Assembly: GCA_004794655.1 (NCBI GenBank)
Contig: SMMW01000025.1
Span: forward strand, 1,071,001 to 1,135,000
Source: Marisa cornuarietis
Lineage: Eukaryota > Mollusca > Gastropoda > Architaenioglossa > Ampullariidae
Direction: 5' to 3'
DNA length: 64,000 bases
The notes below the pieces were generated by a model. That model ran no database searches. It was not told the DNA's origin and saw only the letters and a program-made list of their open reading frames with translations. The translations under genes and the position numbers were made by a program. Of the stretch, positions 26,307-37,859 are shown piece by piece. Position 1 is the stretch's first letter. Each line of letters starts with the position of its first letter.

Positions 26307-29300
26307 TTACTGTTGGCAAGAAGGGGGTAAATTAAACCATTCTGGATGCCAGATTCTTGATTCAAATGATGTGAAGAGGAAAAGTTGTTGGCCATCAGCT
26401 GTTTCAACAAAGAGCAAAGTAGGGGACCGTCACCGTTTATAGTCAATACAAAAGTGATGAACCTTATCTTTAAAAGAAATCCGTTCCTTTAGTCGCTCCA
26501 TCATTGACTAATTCAGAAGGATGTGAACTATAAATCAATCAGGAGTTACATTCCTTTCAGTTTAAATGTTATTTTCACATGTTAGTCTCTTATGTTATAG
26601 GCGTTTCGTGGTCAGAACTATAAATTATATTAAAAGAACCACGAGGTTGTGACGAATTACAACTGCGGTGTTGGCGATGGTTATGGTGGTAGTCAAGTGT
26701 TCTTCGTAGTCGTCACTGTGGTTGTAAACTGTCATACATATCAAACATGAGGTCATGAAATTACAGAAATAATTGGATAACAATATAAGAGATGTCGTAA
26801 TCAAGCTGTGTTGTTGTAATCAAATATGTGTTGTCACAAACAAACAACTTTTTCGTAATTTAGCAGCACTGTCCTCACCAGACAGATGATGTAATTAGAC
26901 AACGTGGTAATTAAACTGACGTCTTTTTATATAAAAAAAAAACTTACGGTGGTCGTTCATGAAAATTCCCTCGACGATTGGTACACAGCCGTTGGTAGAG
27001 ACCGCCAAGGATACCGTGACGTTTGAGCCGGACAGTTTGAAGCGCCAGCCATCATAAGGCAGACTGGTCACAGGACCCAAGTAGGTAGACCCCAGATACA
27101 TTGCATCATCTGCACATAATGTTCTATTTATTTATGTTTGCAATGGGGTGGCTTGCCTTGTCTAGCCGACATCATCAACATACTCTTGCAAGTCCACACT
27201 TTCATTTCTTACGGAAGGAATCCCTTTTCGAAGAATTACTGCAGCATTTGTTTGCCACTATAAGGTGGTCTGGTAGCCTGACACCATTAGCTCAGATATC
27301 TCCAAAGATTTCATATCTAAATAGCGAAGTATAGCAGGTTAAAAGTGAACGCTGTGCAACACCAAAAATCACCCTTAATGCAGTATTATGTAAATCCTGC
27401 AAGAAGGGGACCCACATATGCTTTGTATACTTATGTTAATATACGTCAGGGTACAGCAAGGAAGAGCTTTAGCAAGCCAGTAGTATGGCTGCACGATAAT
27501 TTTTCTGCTTTTGTAATGATCTTCCTACAGCAATAAACTTCACTACCACTTCTTACGCAGTTGCTGGTTTAATCTCTCTAGTATTTAGCAATCGAACTAC
27601 GTACCTGGAATGCATCTTGGTGTGCGAAGAGGCCAGTTTACCGCAATGCACTTGGTTGGGTCGTCCGCGGGTATAATGTATTGCTTTCCCTAAAATTGTT
27701 GATTTCATATTACAAAAAAGAAACACTATATAAATTTCAATGCCAACAAAATTACTCTCAATGCACAAAACATCACATATCAAGCCTCAGTCATGGCATT
27801 GAACCGATAAACGCATTCTTGTTTAAAGCTAGTCTCATTCATCATTATTGAAGAGCGAATGTGAGAAACAGAAGGTTGGTTGATGTAAATGAACGTTGTA
27901 ATAGTAATTTTTATGAGTGATAAAAACATTATCTGCAATATCAGCAGCAACGTGACTATAGCGTTGAGCTGTGCCCTCACTTTTATGTCTGTGCCTGCTT
28001 CTGACATAAAACGATACATCGACTGAGATAATATTAAGAGCATCGACATTAAAGCCCAACCCGATTGATGAGCAAAAATCGCTGGAAACAGAGCACAACA
28101 CAAAGTATCACAAAAACATATTCCGGTTGTATTTTATGACAAAGAGGCATGAAAGAATTTGGGTTAATATTTTTTTACACCTGGATTTGTCGAGAAAACA
28201 GGAAGTGACAAAAGGGAAGTATTTCTAAAAATAGCGCCGTCTGCACTAGCTGGAGTCGAAGAGAAAAGATGCAATCCTCGGTAAAGGAAAACTGACCAGA
28301 ACACATTGTGCTGTTGCTGAATCATCTCTTCGAGACTCAGATGGAGTTAGCTTGTACTCATTAAGGAAATCCTAAAGATAATGGCAGCAAACGCCAGTGG
28401 ATTCACTTTATTCAGAGATGTGGATATACAGATCTCTGCTTTGTTCAAACGTGCTATGCGAACTTTGTCCCCACACTGTACTCAAGAATTTGCTCAAAAC
28501 ATTTCAAAATCGATTGTTATCCAGTCACTTATACAGTACAAGCAAGTCTTGGACTTTCAGTAAACCGAAGAAATCTTATTCCTACAGCAGTGCTTACTAC
28601 ACAAAAGCTCAAGATGTTAAAACCAACTACTACTACTGCTGGTAGATCAGGCACCAGATATGCAACATCGACGGTTTCTACACCGGATTATAAGGAGCTT
28701 AAACGGAAACACGTGCGAGTATTAGTAAGTAAATAGAAAATTTTGCATGCAGTTAAATGAGGAAGAAATAAGTTTTTACATCGATAAACATGTTTCAAAC
28801 TATCATTTTATTTTAATTGTAAAAATCCTTATCAGCAGTCAGTTGTAACTATGAAATAAAAATGCAATGCTTGAAACCAACAAATAAAAAAATTACAGGA
28901 GTTTCTCTTAGACAAACACTTTTGAAATGTGTTTGTATTTTATTAACAATAACACACATGGGAAAATTAACTCAAATGCGCCCACTTAGTAACAGACAAT
29001 CAGTAATAATACAACGTCGACTGCGATGACCGTGACTGTTGCCCATTACCATTTTGATCTGATTGATTTATCAGTCTGTTGAATGAATTCAGTTGGGACC
29101 ATTTAATTATTTTTTAACTCATTCTAAGCTCCTAAATGAAGTTCCGATCTGTAGGGCTGTATTCCAAATTCAGCTGTTTCATTTTTGGGGCAAAAAATCG
29201 CTTTTTAGAGTTCACAAATATAGAGGTGTTAGAAGGTATTTGTAGCCTGAGGCACATGTAGTCAGCCTGCTAAAAAAATTTTTTTCGAGCAAAACAATTT

Positions 29301-29488
29301 TTTTTAAAAATGCGTGTGTAGATAACAGTTTAAAATCAGTTAAAATATGCAGATAAAATTTAGCACATATACATCTGCGACGATAATTAAGTTAAAAGAA
29401 TTTTTTTTATTTTATGTAATGCAATTTTATTTGTGCATTGTAATCAAGCAAAGGTAGAAGAAATGAGGGAAGAATATGTAAAAGTGTG

Positions 29489-29544
<56 letters not shown>

Positions 29545-30821
29545 ATTTGTTTGTTTTTGTTTGTTTTTTTTTATTTTTTTTCTCTTATCTATATGGTAGC
29601 TATGTTAGTGTATTACATTGCTGTACTGTATTGTGATATGAATTTTAAAAAAATCGCTTTTTGAACACGAAAAGCTGAGTGATGTTTCTTCATTTGACTT
29701 GAAGACATCCACACTCGCTGTTACAAATACTTCGGGCGCCTGCGAACCTTCAGTACAGGATATTGAGAATGCCGACGTTTGAAGGCTTATATCTTTAAAG
29801 TTAAGCACAATTATATAAATATATATATATATTTTTCACATTTTTGGAATTATTATTTGAAAACAAACTTAACCCGATCATAAAGAGAAAAATGTTGCAC
29901 TCGGTTTGTCCTTTAAATAAAGGACACAGCAAAGTCTGTGACAGAATGACGAAAGTCAGTTTGGGTGTTCCTTTACCTTGTTGAAGTCCACTACTGTTAG
30001 TATGGTGTAATTAGAGATTCCTGTATTTGGGTTGTGAGTGTATGAAAGCAGAGCTTGCTTTCCTGCTTTAAAGTCGAACTCTCCGTCCATCATGTTCTGA
30101 AAATAGCGAAAAAAGGGGGAAAACATTTAATCTGCATCTTTTAAAAACATCTATTTAACTTGACATCATTTATATGTTTCCGAAGTAGCCTTGTAATTAT
30201 GTAGACAGACCTATCGTGAATAATAGATAACCACCTCTAGAAATACTGAATGACACACTAGCGAGATAATGAGAAGGAGCGTGCGAGTGAATGGTAAAAG
30301 AAAATAAGTATTTTATTGCACGAAATTGAACAGAAGAGATATTTTTTGTAGTTTCAGAGTAACCTATTTTTAAGTTGTAACAGACTATTTTGGTAGACTA
30401 ACTATCCAAAATTTGAGACTGACATGTCGATCGAATGTGTTTTTATTGGCCTTTTAGGTATGCCAAAATCTTATTGCTTTTAAGTCAGTAGAAATAAAGG
30501 TAGTTGTTACTTTGAGGAAGATTTCATTATAGAACCTCCAAGATGGCGTCTTGTGGTGTCTTGGCTAAAGTATAGTTCTTGGCATGTGACACTATAGGGA
30601 CTGAAAGCCAGCTGTAATGACAAAAATGGAATAAAAACACTTGAATTAAGTATTAAGTACGGTAGCACTCAGTGGACACTCACATACAGGTTTCCGTTGA
30701 CGGAATAAAGATCGACGAGAGTGGCGGAGAACTGTTCCGCAGCGCAACATTTGTCAGGTGGAGTCTGGCCCGTGGTGTCTGCTACAAACATCAAGAGGAA
30801 AGCCAACTGTAGTATCGTCAT
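26307..30821 (-). CDS. Ependymin-related secreted protein A (5 exons, 198 aa)
   Basis: Exons on the minus strand: 30821-30684, 30096-29977, 27689-27605, 27109-26948, 26398-26307. Their lengths 138/120/85/162/92 sum to 199 codons, with GT-AG borders and consistent phases 0,0,1,1. The start has AAA before ATG. Residues 1-18 are a signal peptide (MTILQLAFLLMFVADTTG). The mature protein starts with a twin-Cys motif (KCC, 25-26) typical of the amino end of ependymin-related proteins. Further Cys are at 100, 112, 156 and 196. The conserved core has YLGSTYLG (119-126), YDGWRF (133-138), NVTV (144-147, a possible N-glycosylation site) and GCVPIVEG (155-162). The last exon ends in FNLPPSCQQ. Ependymins are secreted, Ca/lipid-binding glycoproteins; the molluscan members have no single settled role. 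It is arranged head-to-head with a paralogue that shares the exon plan. Confidence 0.88.
29491..29541. repeat. (TG)n microsatellite in intron 2 of ependymin-related gene A
   Basis: About 25 TG units, reading (CA)n in the sense of the minus-strand gene, about 435 nt past exon 2. Confidence 0.95.
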
Positions 30822-30928
30822 TTTGTCGTTGTCGTCCTCTTGGAACTTTCAAAGACTGAAAACAGGTAAGGCTGTGCAGTTAGTACTTTCTTCATGTACA
30901 GACTCTTCAGTGCTGACGTGACACGCGG

Positions 30929-30935
30929 TATTTAA
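30929..30935 (-). promoter_or_regulatory. TATA-like box of ependymin-related gene A
   Basis: TTAAATA on the minus strand in a locally GC-rich context (GCGGGTTAAATACCGCG). A start site about 30 nt downstream would give a 5' UTR of roughly 80 nt. Confidence 0.5.
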
Positions 30936-31082
30936 CCCGCTCACGACCTCACGCAGGCAAGCACTCATGCTCTCAATCAAGTCGGTCAAGGTAATAAAAT
31001 TGTTTGCATTGGTTGATTAGCATAGCGGTTCTGTTCTTTTAGAGGGGTGAGCGTGCTTGAAGCAGTCGTCACATACTTATCG

Positions 31083-31084
<2 letters not shown>

Positions 31085-31129
<45 letters not shown>
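31085..31129. repeat. (GT)n microsatellite in the divergent promoter
   Basis: About 22 GT units, situated 260 nt upstream of the minus-strand ependymin-related gene. Confidence 0.95.
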
Positions 31130-31132
<3 letters not shown>

Positions 31133-31512
31133 TTATGATTTGTGCGTATTGAGAGGTAAGTCTACCAGGAGACAAAATCAACATCTGCACGATCATTCAC
31201 AACTCGGGTCAAGGCAAAAAGACAAGATATGACAAAGGTACGTTGGGAACTACTAACACTCTTCAGTCGCCTTATTTTTCGGGTCACGCACTTGCGGACT
31301 TTGATTATACTCAGGTTTGACCCCGTTAATTAAATGATAATTTCAGGCGAGCAATGCATCCTACTTCGAAAAATACCAAATAACCTGAGGGGATCAGAAA
31401 GTGTAACTAATACTCAAAACGAATTTATTGAGCCATAAATGCAAACAATATACTCCTTTCTAATCTATGTTATGAACTAAGTGCATACATTAGACGAAAT
31501 TATTTTCTATTC

Positions 31513-31605
31513 AATAATAATAATAATAATAATAAAAATGACAACATTTATATAGTGCATTTCTCCAGCGTTCGACGGACTTGGCATAAATATAGCCGTG
31601 TGACT
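31513..31605 (-). mobile_element. 3' tail of an L2-like LINE or LINE-mobilised SINE
   Basis: On the minus strand the sequence reads GAGAAATGCACTATATAAAT, then TGTTGTCATTTTT and a (TTA)n run ending at 31513. The motif GCACTATATAAAT plus ATT repeats resembles the 3' end of the LINE at 16.6 kb (GCGCTATAAAAATC plus ATT repeats). This suggests a related LINE, or a SINE that borrows that LINE tail. The 5' limit is unclear; the tail sits in the spacer between the divergent ependymin-related genes. Confidence 0.6.
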
Positions 31606-31921
31606 CCACCTTTTTAGAACAGGATTAAATGCACCTTCATCAACACGCACACACAGAAAAACCAAGGTATAGAGCAAGGCTGGGAAATAGGAATCTGTAG
31701 TCCGGGATTTCCAACAATTTAAATATTCTAAGATAAACCTTCGGCTAGGAGCCCCTTATACATTTGTTACCTTTGCAATACTAATCAGTGTTTTTCACAT
31801 CACATATAACCAACTATAACCACTGGTGGGCGTGCCAGTAGAGTGATCTTTTCCTTATTCCCTTATCCGTTTTGGGAAACAGCTTGTTGTGAAACGACAG
31901 CTGGTCATGTGTTCGTGTGTC

Positions 31922-31927
31922 TATAAA
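31922..31927 (+). promoter_or_regulatory. TATA box of ependymin-related gene B
   Basis: TATAAA in the context GTCTATAAACTAAAG, 95 nt before the start codon. A start site about 30 nt downstream gives a 5' UTR of roughly 65-70 nt, similar to the partner gene. Confidence 0.55.
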
Positions 31928-32021
31928 CTAAAGGGCTCGAAAGGATTTCTGAACCTTTCTCTCTACTTTATCAATCTACCCAGATTGAAATACAAGCGGA
32001 ATACTGGAAGAAAGAACAAAC

Positions 32022-33861
32022 ATGGCCAAGTGTATTTTGTTTGGGCTGACTTTGATTGTTGGAATGAGCGTGGTCCAGCTCGAACCTCTAAAATGCTGCC
32101 TGCCAGCCCAGTATTCTGTAATCCTGACTGACCTGAAAACTATTAGCACCAACTTCATTGTAAGTGTGAAAAAATATTATAAACATGATTGCTTCTGTTG
32201 CGTCAATTGCTGTCTTCTAGATTACTTTTCTGTGTCTTCGCCATGCAACTTCCTGATCTCTTCTTTTGCAATAGCTCCAAGAATATTCTCGACTGATGAT
32301 GCATCTGTTATGCCAGTCATCATTTTGAGGACCGAGATTGGCAGCCATGTGATCTGAGGTCCCCTGTCTTTGTCTCCTTTAAGGGCATGAATTACCACTT
32401 GGAGTATTGAGTTCGTGTGCACTAGGACTGCTCTGTATTTTCTACAGGTGCCATTCACCTCATGCTCACCTCTTTATCTCCCGAGCTGTGCGCTACTTCC
32501 TTTGTATACTGTTACCCTGGCATGCTTCGTGTCCAGGCCTTTACCCTGTCTCGTGTTTAAGTCTATTGATGTGTCTCTGTGTGCTGACATGTTTTGATCT
32601 GTGTGGTGTATGAGTTTTGTAATCCTGTCTTTCTCTTTCGTTTGCAGCTGTCAGGAAGAAATGTGAAACGCTTTTAAGATTCATATTATTAAGTTTGAGA
32701 GAAACTCAGTCTGTTTTGATTAATAAAAATAATAATGTTTCAGCAGTGCTGAGAATCTTGCCATTCCAGCTAATATATTTTTTGTTCAAAACTAATTAAC
32801 TAAGATAAGATTTCCAATTTGTTCGAAACACGGCTAAACGTGCATAATGAGATACATAACGTGTAAGGAGATTCCCGTTTTCAGCAGTTTTTCTGGGGAA
32901 ATGGTGTTTAAGTAATCAATAAAATAGAGATGATATGTTACTTTTAATATAAATATTTTGGACTTTGTTTATCAATTTTTAAAGATGCTGACATAAAGCA
33001 GGTTAATGTCAAGCAGTGATGATAGGTTAGACATTTCTTTTAGATTATACTCAACGTCATCGAAAGTTTATTTTAAATAGTAATCTTTAAAAAAAAAAAT
33101 AAATCGACTGAACATCAAAGTCGACTTAACTACCAGGTTATTACAAGTTGAGTTCTAATTGTGTTAGCCCATATTGTGCACCACGTCAACTTTTATTACA
33201 TATTAAAGTCAGAAAACAGATAAATACCAGGAAATGATATTTTTTTTTAGAGTACTTCGGACTACGAGATGGACTTCACGATGAATCTCGCGGCATTGCG
33301 GGCGTCCATCTTTGATCCCAGCAAAGGTATTTCTGTCGTCAAATCCAGATCTGTCTTTGATTATAGCAGGGTAAGCTTCACACTATACATACTTATTCTA
33401 ATTGTAATCCTTAATTTAATTTGTTTAGAACAAACAAACCCAGAGAAAGATTAGCATCATAATTGTTAAATACTTAATAGTGTATGACAATACTGTCACT
33501 AGTATATTTTACTAGGTTAACATGGACCTTCTGTCCACCCAAGTATCCAATATGTTTATAATAAATAAACTCTTCTGTTTAATAATTCAAACAAAAGATA
33601 TTACTAAAAGTTGATTAGCTGGTCCTTCCTTCCAAAAAATGTCTGCTTTTTGTTTAAAGTATTTCCAGTTGCTCGATTGTAGACAGGTTGGTGGCACAGC
33701 AATAAAGTCATGTTACTAGAATAGGAACGGCTGTGGGTCTGACAATAACATCTCGTCTCTGAAAAACTTACTTCCTCTCTGAATGACACTTTTGAAAATG
33801 GGAGGAAAAAGAGAGAGAGAGAGAGAGACACTCGCTCGCCTTCATAATGTTTGAGCTGACG

Positions 33862-33952
<91 letters not shown>

Positions 33953-35583
33953 TTATCAAGTGCTCTTAAATTACCTAATCAATCATTTGATAAATATTTT
34001 ACAGTATTCTAGTTTAGAAAGATTTCCTTTAGTCCTCTTAGGTTTAAGTTTTTGTTTTGCAGGGCAAGATGTACTACATACCAGAAAATAGCACACTGTG
34101 CTACGTCGTTAATATTACTGCCTTACCTACACGATGTATTCCAGGTAAGAAATGGGGTTTCAGAAAAAAGATCAAACTAGGTAGTCATGTGAGACAGCAG
34201 AAAAATAATATAAGATACAGAACAGCTCATTTAAATTTAATTATTTAACTGAAACTCGCTTGTGTCTGTATTGAAAGCACCCTGGAGTGGCGGAAACCTG
34301 ATTTATTACGCAATGTTTTATACCAAGTATAATTCAGTATCTGATTCTTCTACGAGTCTCGGGACCAACGAGCGGCTTTGTTTACTATTAAACTTTTGAT
34401 GAAAGTTTTTCTGATTGGTTAATAGTCAAACCAGTAATTGCAGAGATTAAAGTAAAGCTTTTCAAGCTGTCTGGCCAGGTATAGTATGGTAGGGTTCTAA
34501 TAAAGTTGCAGTGCTAAATCAACTTTTTAACTGTGACCATTTTTGTCGTTTCCCTAAAGAGCTCACCTGAGGATATCGCGATCCAAAAAACACTTCTATC
34601 TTTTATTTTAACTCAACAATGTATTTATATCTTATTATAGTGCCTCAAAAGTCCATTTTCCCAGAAAATTGTAACTGCAATTGTAAATTGATCCTGCTCA
34701 CCTCCCCGGGCCTGTATTATCAAAGTGGTCTGTGATAACTGATTCATTTTGTGGTGACGGGTCACAACGACAGCAGCATCAATCTTAACTTACTGTCATT
34801 GTCTGGCTGTTACTGTCTGGCTGTCACTGCTGCTGTGTGCAGACGATGCCCTGTACCTCGGATCCAGTTACTTTGGTATTTTCCCAACACTTACATACGA
34901 TACCTGGAGGTTTCGCCAGCCCGGGTCTAACATAACAGTGACGATTGCAGTATCAAGTGATGGCTGTGTGCCCGTTGTGGAGGGAGTATCAGACCCAGCA
35001 ACCCGTGAGTATTTTTTTTAATGTTTTCTGAAACAGGTGTATTTAACAACTTGCATTGTAGGGAGTTCGGGTGGAAGTGCTACCTCGCCCTTGTGACTAA
35101 TAAGCTGAATATTGTAATCTTTTATGTTATGTCTCCTCTCACGCCTGCCTCAGCAAATGAGAGCCACACATCAAAGTGCTTGCCGTTTACAGGTTGCTAC
35201 GCACATTCCAACTTGGCTATCACAGAATCTTCTCCCAAAATATTTACTAAATGAAAGCACTTTTAAACTAGCAAACCAACAACTCATCTTGCAACACAAA
35301 TTTGTGGGAGGATCCCTGTCTTGAACTCCCCTGCCATCCCAACAGTCTCGAAAAGCTAATCACAGTCCCCATTATTTTATGGGTGGTATTACCAAAAGAA
35401 AATGTAATGTAATCAGTCTAGGTATGCTGTGTCTGATCTCAGTTTTTTTTTCTTTTATCAGAAACAGACCAGACTTTACTCATTACCACCTACGTGTCAA
35501 ACATCAGGTATCCTTCTCTGTTTGACCTGCCGGCCAGCTGTGGCCAGTCAGACTGGGCAGTTAGGGAGTCTAACAGACCTTGA
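32022..35583 (+). CDS. Ependymin-related secreted protein B (5 exons, 207 aa)
   Basis: Exons: 32022-32159, 33251-33370, 34063-34144, 34843-35004, 35462-35583. Lengths 138/120/82/162/122 sum to 208 codons, with GT-AG borders and the same phases as the divergent paralogue. The start context AAACATGG is strong. Residues 1 to about 19 form a signal peptide (MAKCILFGLTLIVGMSVVQ). Cys lie at 25, 26, 99, 111, 155 and 194 at positions matching the paralogue. Core motifs are YLGSSYFG (118-125), YDTWRF (132-137), NITV (143-146, N-glycosylation site) and GCVPVVEG (154-161). NST at 95-97 and NIT near 103 are further glycosylation candidates. The protein extends past the last Cys by 13 residues (GQSDWAVRESNRP), whereas the paralogue stops after two. 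AATAAA at 35707-35712 is a likely poly(A) signal. Function beyond a secreted ependymin-family glycoprotein is not known. Confidence 0.9.
33864..33949. repeat. (CA)n microsatellite in intron 2 of ependymin-related gene B
   Basis: About 43 CA units, 113 nt upstream of exon 3 and next to a short GA run (33810-33829). Sense-strand (CA)n in the same intron as in the paralogue. Confidence 0.97.
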
Positions 35584-35706
35584 GTCGATAGCCAGTCAAT
35601 TCCTTGACCAGGTGAATATTATTAACTTGGTATATCAGACTACTTTCATTGTGTCTCGGTGATTCTCTTATATGCTGCATCGTTTTTAAAATGTTTATCA
35701 GTTATA

Positions 35707-35712
35707 AATAAA
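35707..35712 (+). terminator. Poly(A) signal of ependymin-related gene B
   Basis: AATAAA 124 nt downstream of the stop codon at 35581-35583. Confidence 0.6.
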
Positions 35713-35790
35713 ATGTATGTACGAACTACTTTTAATTGTGTTGGACTGGTATATTCTAGGGAGTTCCCTGTTCTTAATCTAGACCTATCG

Positions 35791-35867
<77 letters not shown>

Positions 35868-35878
35868 TAATAATAATA
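35791..35878. repeat. (CTAA)n microsatellite running into (TAA)n
   Basis: About 19 uninterrupted ACTA/CTAA tetranucleotide units followed by several TAA units. Confidence 0.96.
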
Positions 35879-36608
35879 CCTTTGTTAGAAAATAGTTATA
35901 TCTCCATCTGGACCACAGAGACAAAGTATACAGGCAGTGGACGATTTTACTTTGTAGTTTATCTTAGTAAAAAAGCATTTTACCCACTTACTTTAGCATT
36001 GCTTTGAAAGGTTAAGACATTTGTTAATATATATTTCATGTCAGTAATTGTCAGTGTGTGAGAGCTGTATGATAAAAATATCATTTTAGAGAAGGACGCT
36101 TGAAATTCTTATTTTATTTGCTATACACGTTTAAGTACCTGGCAGTACTTGATAACTACAAGAACCACTTACATTTAATACTTATCATAACAACGAATAC
36201 ATTATTTTAAAGAATTTTGTGAGCGTGTTTGTAAAATGGATTTGGATTTTCTTGACTAATTTTTTTTTAAAAACTTGTTACTCCTATTAAAAGGAAAATT
36301 AGGCAAAGGGAGCTTACTTTGATTCTCCAGATAACAGGAAACAGTTCTGTCCCTTCAATAACTCGGTGAAAAAAATCTTCGGTCAGAATGCAATATAACA
36401 GAATCTGTTAGTATGCTGCTACAGATTGTGAACAACAAAATAACTATAAGAGATATTTCGGTTTTTCTCGCTTTCTTTCATTTTTAAGAATCATGTTCCA
36501 AATAAAACACATTCCTTAGGACTCATGTGTGTGCTACTGTATGTCACTGCATTCATATTTAGACTGGCCTTCTGAACAGATAAAGAAAGAGCTCACATCT
36601 AACAATTC

Positions 36609-36615
36609 TATATAA
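36609..36615 (+). promoter_or_regulatory. TATA box of the C1q-domain gene
   Basis: TATATAA in TTCTATATAAGTCG, 177 nt before the start codon. It implies a 5' UTR of about 150 nt if transcription starts 30 nt downstream. Confidence 0.5.
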
Positions 36616-36791
36616 GTCGTCTTCGTCTGTAACACGGCCCGACGGCTACCAATCAAGTTCTTCGCCGCAGACAGGGCAAGGCACTGGGAAGGGGGTAGGG
36701 AAAGGGAGATAGAGCAGACCACCTTAAATAGAACTGAACTCGCTTTCATCCACCTCTTTTGCTGCGAATTTGACAGCAGAAGCGACTTATC

Positions 36792-37787
36792 ATGAACAGC
36801 AAAATCGTTCTAGTCGTCGTCTCGGTTTATCTCTTCTGGTCCATCGCGTCGGGCGATCGAATCCTTGAGGCTGAAAATAGAACTTGCGAGTGTCTCGAGA
36901 AGTCTCGCACCACGAGATCAGACGACGTGGACGCCATCACGGTCGTGCTGGACCGACACTCCCAGCTGATCGGCGATCTGACAGCAAGGCTGCAGGCGCT
37001 GGAAAGTAAGACAAACACTAACACCTAGATTATGGATACGGGCTCATAAAAGTAATTTGAGGGTCACTAAAGGTTTGGGAGGTAGCTGAGGCGGGGTGTG
37101 TCTGTCTTATTTGTCATTTTGTGTCAGAAGTCCTTCGGAATGGCTGTGTCTCTGTTTGGTTGTATGGAGCACTTTGTAAGTCACCTGTCACTCTTTCCGC
37201 TAGTTCGTGTGTTAATAACCTAGCTAATAGTTTGTCTCTCTGTGTCCCTACCTCAAACTGCGATATATACCTACTCCAATGTCACCATTGCACTCAAAAT
37301 GTCACAACCAGTGTGAACCAATGCGGCGTGACATGTCGCACGTCTGTCACGTGAAATGCCTCAGCTTTGGGCGCCCTCTCTGCAAATTACTGGCGGGGCA
37401 TGGTGGTGGGGAAAGAATAAGAACAGAATGATGATCACAGAAAGAAGGGGTGGGGGCTCTTTATCTCACTTCCTAGATGTACCTTCCTGTGGCATAAACT
37501 CCTGGGATCGTTTACTCCTCGTGGCGCACGTCTCCTGGTCCAGGGAGACAAGTTATCTCAAATGAATTTTGTTTTCAGACAGGTCACAAAAGAAAGTTGC
37601 ATTTTCCGCCCACTTTTCCACTGAGGTGATTAAAGATATAGGACCGGAAAAAAACATTATTTTTGACAGTGTTGCTTTCAATATTGGAAACGGATATGAT
37701 CCTGCAACAGGAATATTTCGGTAAGTACTAAATTCAGACTATCAAAATTAATTGGTTATTTAAACGTTAGCTAGGGTAAATGTTGTA

Positions 37788-37859
<72 letters not shown>

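Larger units (their letters stand above)
30822..32021. promoter_or_regulatory. Shared 1.2-kb divergent promoter region
   Basis: This spacer separates the start codons of two divergently transcribed ependymin-related genes and must hold both promoters unless extra untranslated exons exist elsewhere. TATA-like boxes sit symmetrically: TTAAATA on the minus strand near 30929-30935 (about 110 nt before that ATG) and TATAAA on the plus strand at 31922-31927 (about 95 nt before that ATG). Between them lie a (TG)n array and a retroposon tail, both listed separately. Confidence 0.6.
35584..36791. other. Spacer between ependymin-related gene B and the C1q gene
   Basis: Contains the 3' UTR of the upstream gene (AATAAA at 35707-35712), a CTAA tetranucleotide array at 35791-35878, AT-rich sequence, and the promoter of the C1q gene (TATATAA at 36609-36615). 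Confidence 0.6.

Noticed and set aside
33604..33959. Open frames with long Cys-Val runs
   Set aside because: Direct translation of a CA/GT microsatellite; the same applies near 29433 and 60114.
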